This document shows, in pieces, positions 16,906 to 25,406 of a DNA stretch of 64,000 nt (within the stretch, counting starts at the first letter, position 1; the number at the start of each line of letters is the position of its first letter). Origin of the DNA: Massilia norwichensis (GTDB taxonomy: Bacteria; Pseudomonadota; Gammaproteobacteria; Burkholderiales; Burkholderiaceae_D); assembly GCF_024753245.1 (NCBI RefSeq), contig NZ_JANUGX010000004.1, forward strand, positions 62,001-126,000, in the 5' to 3' direction. The position numbers were made by a program, and so were the translations under genes. Under the pieces are notes generated by a model that saw only the letters and a program-made list of their open reading frames with translations, was not told where the DNA came from and made no database searches.

Positions 16906-18192
16906 ATGATGAAGTCCAAGTTCCAGCTCTTCCGCCGTCTCACCGACAACGCCACCCTCAAGTCCCTCGGCCCCGGCCTCATCACCGGCGCGGCGGACGA
17001 CGACCCATCCGGCATCGCCACCTATTCCCAGGCCGGCGCGCAATTCGGCTTCAACACCTTGTGGACCCTGGTCCTGACCTATCCTTTCATGGTCGGCATC
17101 CAGCTGGTCTCGGCACGCATCGGCCGCGTCACCGGCCGCGGCCTGGCCGCCAACATCCGCCGCGCCTATTCGCCCTGGCTGCTGTACGCGATCGTCGTGC
17201 TGCTGCTGGTGGCGAACGTGATCAACATCGCCGCCGACATCGCCGCCATGGGCGAAGCCCTGCGCCTGGTGACCGGCGTCGGCTCGCAGCACATGTATTC
17301 GCTGGGCTTCGGCATCCTGTGCCTGCTGCTGCAGGTCTTCCTGCCCTACAGCACCTATGTGCGCTACCTGAAGTGGCTGACGCTCGGCCTGCTGGCCTAT
17401 GTGGCGACCGCCTTCGCCGTGCACATGCCCTGGACCGAAGTGCTGGCGCGCACCGTCTGGCCGCACTTCAGTTTCACCAAGGAGTCGGTGGCCCTGATCG
17501 TGGCGGTGTTCGGCACCACCATCTCGCCCTACCTGTTCTTCTGGCAGGCCTCGCAGGAAGTGGAAGAGATCCGCAACGACGCCAGCACGCGCGCGCTGCG
17601 CACCCGCCCGAAAGATGCGAAGGCGCAGATGAAGCGCATCAAGGCGGACACCCTGATCGGCATGGGCTTCTCGAATCTGGTGGCCTTCTTCATCATCCTG
17701 ACCACGGCAGTCACGCTGGGCGCGCACGGCATCACCGACATCCAGTCCTCGGCACAGGCGGCCGAGGCGCTGCGTCCGGTGGCGGGCGAATTCGCCTTCG
17801 TGCTGTTCGCGCTGGGGATCATCGGCACCGGCATGCTGGCGGTGCCGGTGCTGGCCGGCTCGGCCGCCTACGCCGTCACCGAGAGCTTCCGCTGGCGCAA
17901 CGGCCTGGACCTGAAAGTGGTCGAGGCGCGCGAGTTCTACGGCATCATCGCCCTGGCCACGCTGGGCGGCGTGCTGCTCGACTTCGCCCCGGTCGACCCG
18001 ATCGCGGCACTGGTGCTGTCGGCCCAGATCAACGGCGTGATCGCGGTGCCGATCATGGTCGTCATGATGATGCTGGCGCATAACCGCAAGATCATGGACC
18101 AGTACACGCTGACCACCCGCCACACCCTGATCGGCTGGCTGGGCGTGGCCATCATGCTGGTGGCGGTGGTGGCGATGTTTGCGACGATGTGA
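16906..18192 (+). CDS. Divergent NRAMP-family divalent metal transporter
   Basis: An integral membrane protein of about 428 residues with some eleven hydrophobic segments, in the NRAMP/SLC11 fold family. The helix-1 metal motif, normally DPGN, reads D33-P-S-G ('ADDDPSGIATYSQAG'), and the helix-6 M-P-H motif is absent: the equivalent segment is 'FGTTISPYLFFWQ' (residues about 202-214). Proteins with these substitutions form a separate branch whose substrate may differ from Mn/Fe; Mg has been shown for some divergent relatives. Starts are ambiguous: TTG at 16873, or ATG at 16906 or 16909; I chose the first ATG. No regulator or operon partner is adjacent. Confidence 0.85.
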   Translation: MMKSKFQLFRRLTDNATLKSLGPGLITGAADDDPSGIATYSQAGAQFGFNTLWTLVLTYPFMVGIQLVSARIGRVTGRGLAANIRRAYSPWLLYAIVVLLLVANVINIAADIAAMGEALRLVTGVGSQHMYSLGFGILCLLLQVFLPYSTYVRYLKWLTLGLLAYVATAFAVHMPWTEVLARTVWPHFSFTKESVALIVAVFGTTISPYLFFWQASQEVEEIRNDASTRALRTRPKDAKAQMKRIKADTLIGMGFSNLVAFFIILTTAVTLGAHGITDIQSSAQAAEALRPVAGEFAFVLFALGIIGTGMLAVPVLAGSAAYAVTESFRWRNGLDLKVVEAREFYGIIALATLGGVLLDFAPVDPIAALVLSAQINGVIAVPIMVVMMMLAHNRKIMDQYTLTTRHTLIGWLGVAIMLVAVVAMFATM

Positions 18193-18266
18193 TCCTGACT
18201 TTATTGCTGGCCGAGCGCTGCGCTTTATACTGTCGCCGAGACCATGAACAGGTCATCGGAGACGTC

Positions 18267-18944
18267 ATGAAAAGCAGATACGCGGGCGCCCTCGTTCTGT
18301 CGGCAGGTTTGCTGGCAGCCGGCTGCGCCCAGGCCCAGAACACCGACGAGGACATGTGCCGCAACGGCCTGCTCCCGTCGCAGCAGGCATTCCACCTCGC
18401 CACCGTGGCCGGCACTGCGCCCAAACTCTACTTCTTCGACGACTGGGATGGCTGTCCACAAAAAGGCGCATCCTGCCAGACCAAAGCCTATGTGGTGCCG
18501 GGCGATCGCCTGCTGCTCGGCAAGGCGCATGGCGAATGGACCTGCGCCTGGTACCAGGGCAAGTCACGCGAGACGGTCGGCTGGGTGCGAAACAGGGATC
18601 TGGTGGCACAGCCGGACACTGCGTTCCAGACCGGCGACTGGCTGGGAAAGTGGATGGAGGTCTACAAGGGACCGGGCAGGCTCGGCATCTCCCGCGTGGG
18701 CGACGCCCTGCAGGTGGCGGGAAACACGCGCTGGATCGGCCAGAATACCGAAAACTTCGGCGACATCTCGGGCAAGCTCACGGTCTCCGGCCAGCACGGC
18801 CATGTTGGCCCCGCCGGCGGCAAGGAAACGTATGAATGCAGCGCGGACATGGCCCGCATCGGCGACTACCTGATCGTGCACGACAACGGTCAGTGCGGCG
18901 GCCTGAACGTGCGCTTCGACGGCCTTTACGTCCGCGCGCGCTGA
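18267..18944 (+). CDS. Putative lipoprotein with SH3-like region, function unknown
   Basis: A 225-residue secreted protein. The N-terminus is a lipoprotein signal: a basic start, a hydrophobic stretch and the lipobox 'LLAAGC' with Cys20 as the lipidation site. The segment around residues 65-115 ('KAYVVPGDRLLLGKAHGEWTC', 'SRETVGWVRNRDLVA') resembles a bacterial SH3 domain. The C-terminal half has paired Cys residues ('TYECSADMARIGDYL', 'NGQCGGLNVRF') that could form disulphides. A GGAG Shine-Dalgarno sits just upstream of the ATG. It is convergent with corA across a shared hairpin. The function is not known. Confidence 0.8.
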   Translation: MKSRYAGALVLSAGLLAAGCAQAQNTDEDMCRNGLLPSQQAFHLATVAGTAPKLYFFDDWDGCPQKGASCQTKAYVVPGDRLLLGKAHGEWTCAWYQGKSRETVGWVRNRDLVAQPDTAFQTGDWLGKWMEVYKGPGRLGISRVGDALQVAGNTRWIGQNTENFGDISGKLTVSGQHGHVGPAGGKETYECSADMARIGDYLIVHDNGQCGGLNVRFDGLYVRAR

Positions 18945-18948
18945 GGCC

Positions 18949-18974
18949 GTAAAACCTGCCCCCGGCAGTTTTAC
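18949..18974. terminator. Bidirectional hairpin terminator between convergent genes
   Basis: An imperfect palindrome, GTAAAAC-c-TGCC / GGCA-GTTTTAC with a three-base loop, lies between the SH3-like lipoprotein gene and corA. Its outer arms supply short U-runs in both directions. It overlaps the corA stop codon. Confidence 0.55.
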
Positions 18975-19936
18975 TTCAACCAGCCGCGGTGACGGAAGTA
19001 CAGGAAAGGCGCCACCGCGCTGATGACCATCAGGGTCAGCGACCACGGATAACCGAGCTTCCAGTGCAGCTCCGGCAGGAACTCGAAGTTCATGCCGTAG
19101 ATACTGGCGATCAGCGTCGGCGGCAGGAAGGCCACCGAAGCCACCGAGAAGATCTTGATGATCTTGTTCTGGTTGATGTTGATGAAGCCGACGGTGGCGT
19201 CCATCAGGAAGTTAATCTTATCGAAGAGGAAAGACGTGTGGCCGTCCAGCGATTCGATGTCGCGCAGGATCTGGCGCGCCTCCTCGAACTGGTCCGAATT
19301 CAGCAGCCGGCCGCGCATCAGGAAGCTGACCGCGCGGCGGGTGTCCATCATGTTACGGCGGATCCGGCCGTTCAAGTCTTCTTCCTGGGCGATCGCATTC
19401 AGCGCGGCGGCCGCGTCCTGGTCGGTGAATTCCTTCTGCAGCACGCGGGCGCTGACCTCTTCCAGGCTCTGGTAGATGCCTTCCAGCGCATCCGCCGAGT
19501 ATTCGGCGTCGGTGGCGTACAGGTCCAGCAGCACGTCCATGTAGTCTTCGATCGAGCCGGGACGCGAACGCGCGCGCAGGCGCACCAGGCGGAATACCGG
19601 CAGGTCGTCGTTGTGGACCGAGAACAGGATCTTCTTCGCCAGGATGAAGGCCACCGTGACCACGCGCGACGGGCCTTCTTCCTCTTCGAGCAGGAAGTCG
19701 GTGCGCAGGTGCAGGTCGCCGTTTTCCGCCTCGTAGTAGCGGGCCGAGGCCTCGATGTCCGATACTTCGTCCTCGCCAGGCAGGATGACGCCATACATCG
19801 CCTTGACGACGGCACGTTCTTCGTCGGTCGGGTCGGTCAGGTCGACCCAGACAGGCGTTACTTTCTCCAGATCCGCGCGCGACGCGATCGCTACCTGGTT
19901 CAGTCGGCCATTTTGTAGGACAAATACGTTGATCAT
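18971..19936 (-). CDS. corA: CorA-family magnesium/cobalt transporter
   Basis: A 321-residue protein with the CorA plan: a large soluble N-terminal domain, a long stalk helix and two C-terminal membrane segments. The signature GMN tripeptide that forms the pore mouth is present ('ASIYGMNFEFLPE'), followed by the second helix ('LTLMVISAVAPFLYF') and a basic tail. The ATG at 19936 was chosen because homology starts there ('MINVFVLQNGRL'); the open frame upstream is GC-rich read-through. Long acidic segments in the soluble domain fit Mg sensing. It stands alone as a transcription unit. Confidence 0.95.
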   Translation of the reverse strand: MINVFVLQNGRLNQVAIASRADLEKVTPVWVDLTDPTDEERAVVKAMYGVILPGEDEVSDIEASARYYEAENGDLHLRTDFLLEEEEGPSRVVTVAFILAKKILFSVHNDDLPVFRLVRLRARSRPGSIEDYMDVLLDLYATDAEYSADALEGIYQSLEEVSARVLQKEFTDQDAAAALNAIAQEEDLNGRIRRNMMDTRRAVSFLMRGRLLNSDQFEEARQILRDIESLDGHTSFLFDKINFLMDATVGFININQNKIIKIFSVASVAFLPPTLIASIYGMNFEFLPELHWKLGYPWSLTLMVISAVAPFLYFRHRGWLK

Positions 19937-20038
19937 GCGCTGCTTTCTCGGCCGGATTCGGAAACAGCGCAAGTGTACCTGTAAGCCCTGAGCCCGGCCA
20001 CCCCGCAGGCAACAAAATTGCAAGCTTGAGCAGCCTCA

Positions 20039-20110
20039 AACCGGGGTCAGACACCGATTTTTGGAAATGTCCCGAGGGCTCTTTCCAGAATTCGGTGTCT
20101 GACCCCGGTT
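20039..20110. repeat. Dispersed palindromic element with 19-bp perfect arms (GGGGTCAGACACC type)
   Basis: Left arm 20039-20057 (AACCGGGGTCAGACACCGA) is the exact reverse complement of 20092-20110, with a 34-base spacer. It lies between the start of corA and the end of mtgA. Sequences beginning GGGGTCAGACACC are, from memory, abundant in Massilia-like genomes; only one copy occurs here. Confidence 0.85.
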
Positions 20111-20119
20111 TGGGTTATA

Positions 20120-20875
20120 TCAAGGGAGGTCGGCGGCGTTCATCCGGCGTTGGATGACGGCGGTGCGGCGGGCCAGGTAGTTGGTGTTGCGATGGGCGTC
20201 GTAATAGCGCGGGTTGGGCAGCATCACCGCCAGGCGCGCGGCCTGGTTGGCGTTCAGCTTGGCGGCCGAGCTGCGGTAGTAGTGGCGCGCAGCCGCCTCC
20301 GCGCCGAACACGCCGCGGCCGAATTCGACCACGTTCAGGTAGATTTCCAGGATGCGCTGCTTGCTCATCACCGTTTCCAGCATGTAGGCGATGACCAGTT
20401 CCTGGCCCTTGCGCAGGTAGTTGCGCGAGCCGGACAGGAACAGATTCTTGGCCAGCTGCTGCGTGATGGTGGAACCGCCGCCGATCACCTTGTGGCGCTT
20501 GTTGTTGCGCTCCCAGGCCTTCTCCAGCGCTTCCCAGTCGACGCCGTCGTGTTCCGTGAAATTCGCGTCTTCCGAGGCGATCACCGCACGTTTCAGGTTG
20601 TCCGAGATGCGCTCGTAAGGCACCCAGACCTGCTCCAGCTTCGCGTTCGGGTTCTTTTCGCGCAGGCTGGAAAGCTGCTGGCGCATCATGCTGGTCGACG
20701 ATGGATTGAACTGGGTCCACCAGCAAACCATCGCGAAAAAGTAGAGCTGCACCAGCAGCACGGCCAGCAGCGGTCCGAGAACGATCCACTTCAGCCAGCG
20801 GCGGCCCCTGCTCTTCGTGGCACCGGCCGTCTTGCCGGCGCTGCCCGCCATGCTTGCCTTCAGCGCTCTCGTCAT
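20120..20875 (-). CDS. mtgA: Monofunctional biosynthetic peptidoglycan transglycosylase
   Basis: A GT51 enzyme of 251 residues that polymerises lipid II into glycan strands at the periplasmic face. A basic, Ala/Lys-rich N-terminus precedes one membrane anchor ('WIVLGPLLAVLLVQLYFFA', near 28-46). Catalytic motif 1 'IASEDANFTEHDGVDWEA' carries the general-base Glu. 'GGGSTITQQLAKNLFL' and 'RKGQELVIAYMLE' follow, then the second Glu region 'KQRILEIYLNVVEFG'. The ATG overlaps the aroE stop by 4 bases, so tonB-like, aroE and mtgA are a coupled trio. Confidence 0.96.
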   Translation of the reverse strand: MTRALKASMAGSAGKTAGATKSRGRRWLKWIVLGPLLAVLLVQLYFFAMVCWWTQFNPSSTSMMRQQLSSLREKNPNAKLEQVWVPYERISDNLKRAVIASEDANFTEHDGVDWEALEKAWERNNKRHKVIGGGSTITQQLAKNLFLSGSRNYLRKGQELVIAYMLETVMSKQRILEIYLNVVEFGRGVFGAEAAARHYYRSSAAKLNANQAARLAVMLPNPRYYDAHRNTNYLARRTAVIQRRMNAADLP

Positions 20876-21696
20876 TGTTGTGTTCGCATCTGTTCCAGGA
20901 GGGTGGCGGTCTGCGGCCGCACGCCGCGCCAGATGGCGAAGGCTTCGGCGGCCTGCTCGACCAGCATGCCCAGGCCGTCGCGGGTCGTGGCGCCATGGCT
21001 GGCGGCGAATTCCATGAACGGACTCGGCTTATTTCCGTACATCATATCCAAAGCCAGCGTGCCCTGGCAAAAAGCGAGCGCAGGCACCGGCGGCATGGCG
21101 GCAGACAGGCTGGCCGAGGTGGCATTGATCACCACGTCGAAAGCCTCGGCGATGTCGTCGAAGCCGCAGGCCGCCATCTGCTTCGGATGCGCCAGCTGCC
21201 CGGCAAACTGCGCCACCAGCGCATCGGCGGTGGCACGGGTGCGGTTGGCGATCGCGATCGCCGCGGGGCCATGCTGCAGGATCGGCAGGATCACGCCGCG
21301 CGCTGCACCGCCCGCGCCCAGCAGCAGCACGCGCTTGCCGGCGAGCGGCACGCCGGCGTTGCGGACGATGTCGGCCACCAGGCCGGGGCCATCGGTGTTG
21401 TCGCCGACGATCTCGCCGTTCTCGAAACGCAGGGTGTTGACGGCGCCGGCCAGGCGCGCGCGTTGTTCGAGCCGGGTGGCGATGTCGGCCGCTTCCAGCT
21501 TGAAGGGCACGGTGACGTTGGCGCCGCGGTAGCCGCGCTCGATCAAGCCGCGCACTGTCTCGGCAAAGCCGTCCAGCGGCGCCAGCACCCGCTCGTAGAC
21601 GATGTCCTGGCCGGTTTGCGCCGCGAATGCGGCATGGATGTCGGGGGACCGGCTATGGCCGATCGGGTTGCCAATCACGCAATACTTGTCGCTCAT
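20872..21696 (-). CDS. aroE: Shikimate dehydrogenase
   Basis: NADPH-dependent reduction of 3-dehydroshikimate to shikimate, step four of the aromatic pathway. The 274 residues include the substrate site 'VIGNPIGHSRSPDIH', the catalytic Lys in 'GANVTVPFKLEAA', 'VGDNTDGPGL' with the catalytic Asp, and the nucleotide loop 'LLLGAGGAARGVI'. The start at 21696 overlaps the preceding TonB-like gene by 4 bases and marks the beginning of homology. A second shikimate-pathway gene, aroQ, lies at 28761. Confidence 0.97.
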   Translation of the reverse strand: MSDKYCVIGNPIGHSRSPDIHAAFAAQTGQDIVYERVLAPLDGFAETVRGLIERGYRGANVTVPFKLEAADIATRLEQRARLAGAVNTLRFENGEIVGDNTDGPGLVADIVRNAGVPLAGKRVLLLGAGGAARGVILPILQHGPAAIAIANRTRATADALVAQFAGQLAHPKQMAACGFDDIAEAFDVVINATSASLSAAMPPVPALAFCQGTLALDMMYGNKPSPFMEFAASHGATTRDGLGMLVEQAAEAFAIWRGVRPQTATLLEQMRTQQ

Positions 21697-22577
21697 GCGC
21701 CTTTTTCTTTCTGCAGTTCGGTTTCCAGCTTGCCTTCCCGCGTGAACGTGAAGGTCGTGATCACGATCCACAGGTCGTCCTTGTCGGTGGAACGCATATT
21801 GGCCGGGAATTTGCCGAAGGGCGCGGCGCGGCGCACGATGCCCAGCGCGGCCTGGTCCAGCGCGCGGTTGCCGGACGAACGCTCGATGCGCGGTCCGCCT
21901 TCCTTGTCGTAGATGCTGCCGTCCTGGAAGACCGGGATGTACATCACCAGCTCGCCGTACAGCTTGCGGCCGTTCTGCTGCGGGAAGCTCAGGGTGCCGA
22001 CTTCCTCGACCCGCTTCTGCATCGCCTTGTAATACAGGGCGTAACCGACCCCGCGGGTGCTGGGGCTGATGAAGGTCTTCTTGGGGCGCTTGTTCTGGTC
22101 CGAGATGCGCTGGGTGATCTCGGCGGTCTGGCGCGCGATGGCACGGCTGGTCTCGAGCATGTCGGCGCCGTTGCGCGACGGGTCCGGCTTGTCCTGCTCG
22201 GCGATCGGGGCGGCGTTGAAGCCGGAGGCGTGGGTCTGGGTCAGGATCTTCTGGCGCTGCTCCAGCTCGGCGATGCGGCGCTGCAGGGCCTTGATGCTGT
22301 CGCCATCCTCGACCTTGCGCAGGTCCGGCAGCGGCGACTGGGCGCGGCCGGCATCGGCGTTGCCGCCGCCGTCGAGGTTGGCCTGGGCCAGCGCCTCGGC
22401 CTTGACCGGGGCGCGCTCGTGCTTGGCGTTGACCAGGATGACTTCCAGCCCCGGATCGGTCGGCTGCAACCGGAACGCATCCGGCGCGGCGAAGCGGATC
22501 GCCAGCAGGGACGCGTGCGCCAGCACCGAGAAGGCGATGGCGATCATCATGGGACGGTTGTGTTGGAGGCTCTTCAC
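21693..22577 (-). CDS. TonB-family energy-transducing protein (TonB C-terminal domain)
   Basis: A 294-residue periplasm-spanning protein. One N-terminal membrane anchor ('MMIAIAFSVLAHASLLAIRFA') is followed by a linker with a short coiled-coil ('IKALQRRIAELEQRQKILTQ'). The C-terminal segment has the TonB/TolA-like fold ('LVMYIPVFQDGSIYDKEGGP', 'DQAALGIVRRAAPFGKFP'). It lacks the Pro-Glu/Pro-Lys rod of classical TonB and has no exbB/exbD alongside, so it may serve another envelope function. It is the first gene of the coupled set with aroE and mtgA, which suggests a cell-wall link. Confidence 0.82.
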   Translation of the reverse strand: MKSLQHNRPMMIAIAFSVLAHASLLAIRFAAPDAFRLQPTDPGLEVILVNAKHERAPVKAEALAQANLDGGGNADAGRAQSPLPDLRKVEDGDSIKALQRRIAELEQRQKILTQTHASGFNAAPIAEQDKPDPSRNGADMLETSRAIARQTAEITQRISDQNKRPKKTFISPSTRGVGYALYYKAMQKRVEEVGTLSFPQQNGRKLYGELVMYIPVFQDGSIYDKEGGPRIERSSGNRALDQAALGIVRRAAPFGKFPANMRSTDKDDLWIVITTFTFTREGKLETELQKEKGA

Positions 22578-22664
22578 GTGCTGCGGGATGGGACGGTTGG
22601 GAGTACGTAACTACCCATTCTACCGTGCAAGGCCGCGACTTTGTTGGGCTGAATGACCGCTGTT

Positions 22665-22742
22665 GTAGGGTGGGCACTCCGTGCCCACGCGGACGTTAGC
22701 GTTATGCAAACGCTGGACGTGGGCACAGTGTGCCCACCCTAC
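22665..22742. repeat. Nested palindromic element (GTAGGGTGGGCAC...GTGCCCACCCTAC)
   Basis: Outer arms 22665-22677 and 22730-22742 are perfect 13-bp reverse complements. Each half also folds on itself (TGGGCAC-tcc-GTGCCCA and GTGGGCAC-agt-GTGCCCAC), and AGCGTT...AACGCT pairs in the centre, so the unit could form a cruciform or a three-stem structure. It sits between the RNase II-like gene and the TonB-like gene. Relatives are at 51853-51914 and 59826-59851. Confidence 0.85.
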
Positions 22743-22747
22743 GTTCA

Positions 22748-24808
22748 TCACGCGGCGGGGACGTCGGTCTGCGTGGAAGGATCGGTCACGGTCACCGAGC
22801 CCTCGGCTTCCACCGCTTCCTCGGCCGCCGCCTCGCCGGTATCGGCAGTGGCGCTTGCCGCTTCCTCTTCTTCCTCCAGTTCCAGCTCGGCGGCCGCTTC
22901 CGGCGTCGGCTCGGCCACCTCGAGCAGGCGGGCTTCCAGCGACAGGTCGACTTCGTCCCAGCGCACGATGTCCATGCGCACCTGGGCGCCGCGCGGCACC
23001 TGCTGCATGCCCGGCAGGCGGATCACCAGCGGGATCTCGACCAGGCGCAGCACCTCGTCCTTCAGCACCACGGCATCCACCTGGCGCGCATTTTCCTGCC
23101 CCAGCCAGCGCAGGCACCAGTAGCGCTCCATGTTCTGCTGGAACTCGTTGTAGGCGGCATAGGCGGCGTCGAAGGCCGAGACGATCGAGAACAGGGTCGC
23201 GTCGCGCGGTTTGAACGGGGCCACCAGCGGCGCCGTCACGCCGTGCTCGGCGCAGGCCAGGATCTGCCACTGGTTGACCAGGTCCGTATAGCGGCGCAGC
23301 GGCGAAGTGCTCCAGGCATACTGGTCGACGCCCAGGCCCTGGTGCGGCGCCGCGTGGGTCACCATGCGCACCTGGATCTTGGCGTTCCAGCCGCCGGCGC
23401 CCGGGCCCTGCGAGCGGTAGATGCCCGGTACGCCCGAGTCGTGCAGCAGCTTGCCCCAGGTGCTGTTCGCGAAGATCATCAGCTCGGCCACGATCTTGTC
23501 CAGCGGCGCGCCACGCTTGCGGCGCACGATCGTGACGACGTCGTTCTCGACGTAGAAGTTGAAGTCGACGCGGTTGGCCTGCTCGGGCTTGAGGCCGAAG
23601 GCTTCGCGCTTCTTCATGCGGCCCGCTTCGAGCTGCAGCGCCCATTTCCACAGCAGGCCCAGCTCGTCCTTGTGCGGGTACTCGCCGGTGCCGCTTTCCA
23701 GCACCTCTTCGGTGACCAGGGCGTCGAGCTCGTTCAGGCGCAGGTTGCTCTTGATGTGCACGCGCTCGGCGCGGGTCTCGGTCGACAGCACCGACCAGTT
23801 TTCCGGATTCAGTGTCGCGTACAGCGACAGCGCCGGGCAATCCCTGCCTTCGGCCAGGGTGAAGGCTTCCACCACCTCGTCCGGCAGCATGGTGATCTTA
23901 TCGCCCGGCATATACACGGTCGACATGCGCGCACGCGCGATCTTGTCGAGCGCGTCGTCCGGACGGATGGCCAGGCCCGGCGCGGCGATGTGGATGCCGA
24001 CCCGCACCGTGCCATCGTCGAGGTGCTCGACCGACAGCGCATCGTCGATCTCGGTGGTGGTCACGTCGTCGATCGAGAAGGCCGACACTTTCGCCAGCGG
24101 CAGGTCCGTCGGCGCGCTCGGCACCGTCACCTGCGGGAAGCCGGCGCCGCGCGGGAAGTGCTCGAACAGGAAGCGCGCCATGTGCAGTTCCTTGGCCGAG
24201 GCCATCCCGCCGGTACTCAGCATCAGGCGCTGGGCATTGGTCTGCAGCTCGCTGGCGGCGGTTTCCAGCGCCTTGTATTCGATGCTGTTCTTGTCCGGCT
24301 TGAACAGCAGCTGCTGCACCAGCGGCTGCATCGCGGCCGGCAGGCGGCCCGCCTTCAGCTCGTCCACATACGACTGCTGCACGATGGCCTGCTGCTTCTT
24401 CTTTTCGATGCCGGCCAGGGCCGCGCGCAGCGACTGTTCCGGCGCGGCCTTGTAACGGCCGCGGCCCTTCTTGTAGAAATAGATGGGGGCGTTGTGCAGC
24501 GCCAGCACCAGGCCGGCGGCCTCGAACGGCAGCGGCGCGTGGCCGAAGTATTCGGCGCCCAGTTCCGTGAAGCCGAACTCCTCCTGGCCCGCGACCTCCC
24601 ACAGGAATTCGAGGTCGACTTCCTGTGCGACCGCCTTGGCCTGCTCCAGCAGCTCGGCCGGGGACGGCTTGTCGAACTGCAGCAGCACATCGCGCGACTT
24701 GACCTTGGTGCGCTTCCCGCTCGGCATTTCGACCTGGTAGGCCTCGCCCGCCTGGGACAGCACGGTACCGACCTTGAAGTCGCCGGATTCTTCGAAAAAG
24801 ACGTTCAT
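22748..24808 (-). CDS. rnb: RNase II-family exoribonuclease (RNB domain)
   Basis: A 686-residue 3'-5' exoribonuclease homologue. A small N-terminal beta-barrel ('FKVGTVLSQAGEAYQVEMPSG') leads into a helical region and then the RNB catalytic domain. The domain carries 'TTTEIDDALSVEHLDDGTVRV' with the metal-binding Asp residues, 'VYMPGDKITMLPDEV' and 'PLRRYTDLVNQWQ'. The segment after the Asp cluster reads 'GIHIAAPGLAI' rather than the usual 'HIADVS'. The C-terminus ends in about 50 Glu/Ala/Thr-rich acidic residues. It has no clear cold-shock pair or basic tail as in RNase R. The gene stands alone, flanked by the nested palindrome and ubiC. Confidence 0.88.
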   Translation of the reverse strand: MNVFFEESGDFKVGTVLSQAGEAYQVEMPSGKRTKVKSRDVLLQFDKPSPAELLEQAKAVAQEVDLEFLWEVAGQEEFGFTELGAEYFGHAPLPFEAAGLVLALHNAPIYFYKKGRGRYKAAPEQSLRAALAGIEKKKQQAIVQQSYVDELKAGRLPAAMQPLVQQLLFKPDKNSIEYKALETAASELQTNAQRLMLSTGGMASAKELHMARFLFEHFPRGAGFPQVTVPSAPTDLPLAKVSAFSIDDVTTTEIDDALSVEHLDDGTVRVGIHIAAPGLAIRPDDALDKIARARMSTVYMPGDKITMLPDEVVEAFTLAEGRDCPALSLYATLNPENWSVLSTETRAERVHIKSNLRLNELDALVTEEVLESGTGEYPHKDELGLLWKWALQLEAGRMKKREAFGLKPEQANRVDFNFYVENDVVTIVRRKRGAPLDKIVAELMIFANSTWGKLLHDSGVPGIYRSQGPGAGGWNAKIQVRMVTHAAPHQGLGVDQYAWSTSPLRRYTDLVNQWQILACAEHGVTAPLVAPFKPRDATLFSIVSAFDAAYAAYNEFQQNMERYWCLRWLGQENARQVDAVVLKDEVLRLVEIPLVIRLPGMQQVPRGAQVRMDIVRWDEVDLSLEARLLEVAEPTPEAAAELELEEEEEAASATADTGEAAAEEAVEAEGSVTVTDPSTQTDVPAA

Positions 24809-24809
24809 C

Positions 24810-25406
24810 TCACTTCACATTCATGGTTTGTTTAGCCGCTGCCAGGTCCAGCACCGCGGGCAAGAATACCTCGGTGACCAGCAGCAGGCCTTGACGGCGG
24901 CGATAGACGCAGCGCCGCGCATAATGGATCGTATCGGGCCGCACGCCCAGCCCTTCCCGCTGCAAGGCCGCATCCACGCGCGCCAGCAGCGGGTGGCCCG
25001 GGCGGATGCGGGCAAATTCAAGCTGGCCGCGCACGACCCTCGGATCATAGAACAGGGTCGTACCGAGCGAGCGTTCGCCGAGCGCCGAGAACAGCGGCCA
25101 GTCCTGCGCGGTCGCGTTCATCGGCACGACCGTGTGGCCATACACCACCGGCGCGCCGTCGCAGCGCAACAGCACCTCGCGTTCCCACACGCGGCGCGGC
25201 CTCGCCAGGCCAATCGCTGCGGCTTCGTCCGCCAGGCAGACGTTCGGCGCCTGGCGCAGCTTCTGCACGCGGAACTGGCGGCTGTGCGCGATCAGGCGCA
25301 CGGTCAGCGAGCCCGGCGTGGTCAGCCAGTCGCGCATCGCGGCATCGGCATGGACGCCATCCGCATGCGCCAGCCAGCGGGCCCGGTGCAGCGATGCCGG
25401 CCTCAC
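24810..25406 (-). CDS. ubiC: Chorismate pyruvate-lyase (ubiquinone synthesis)
   Basis: Cleaves chorismate to 4-hydroxybenzoate and pyruvate, the entry step of ubiquinone synthesis. About 198 residues, with the UbiC features 'WLTTPGSLTVRLIAHSRQFRV', 'WEREVLLRCDGAPVVYGHTV', 'SLGTTLFYDPRVVRG' and the catalytic Glu in 'LLVTEVFLP'. A GTG at 25406 is proposed as the start because it overlaps the yqiA stop as GTGA and begins the homologous region directly; the open frame further upstream only shadows yqiA. It is the last of mpl-yqiA-ubiC, all joined by 4-base overlaps. Confidence 0.9.
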   Translation of the reverse strand: MRPASLHRARWLAHADGVHADAAMRDWLTTPGSLTVRLIAHSRQFRVQKLRQAPNVCLADEAAAIGLARPRRVWEREVLLRCDGAPVVYGHTVVPMNATAQDWPLFSALGERSLGTTLFYDPRVVRGQLEFARIRPGHPLLARVDAALQREGLGVRPDTIHYARRCVYRRRQGLLLVTEVFLPAVLDLAAAKQTMNVK

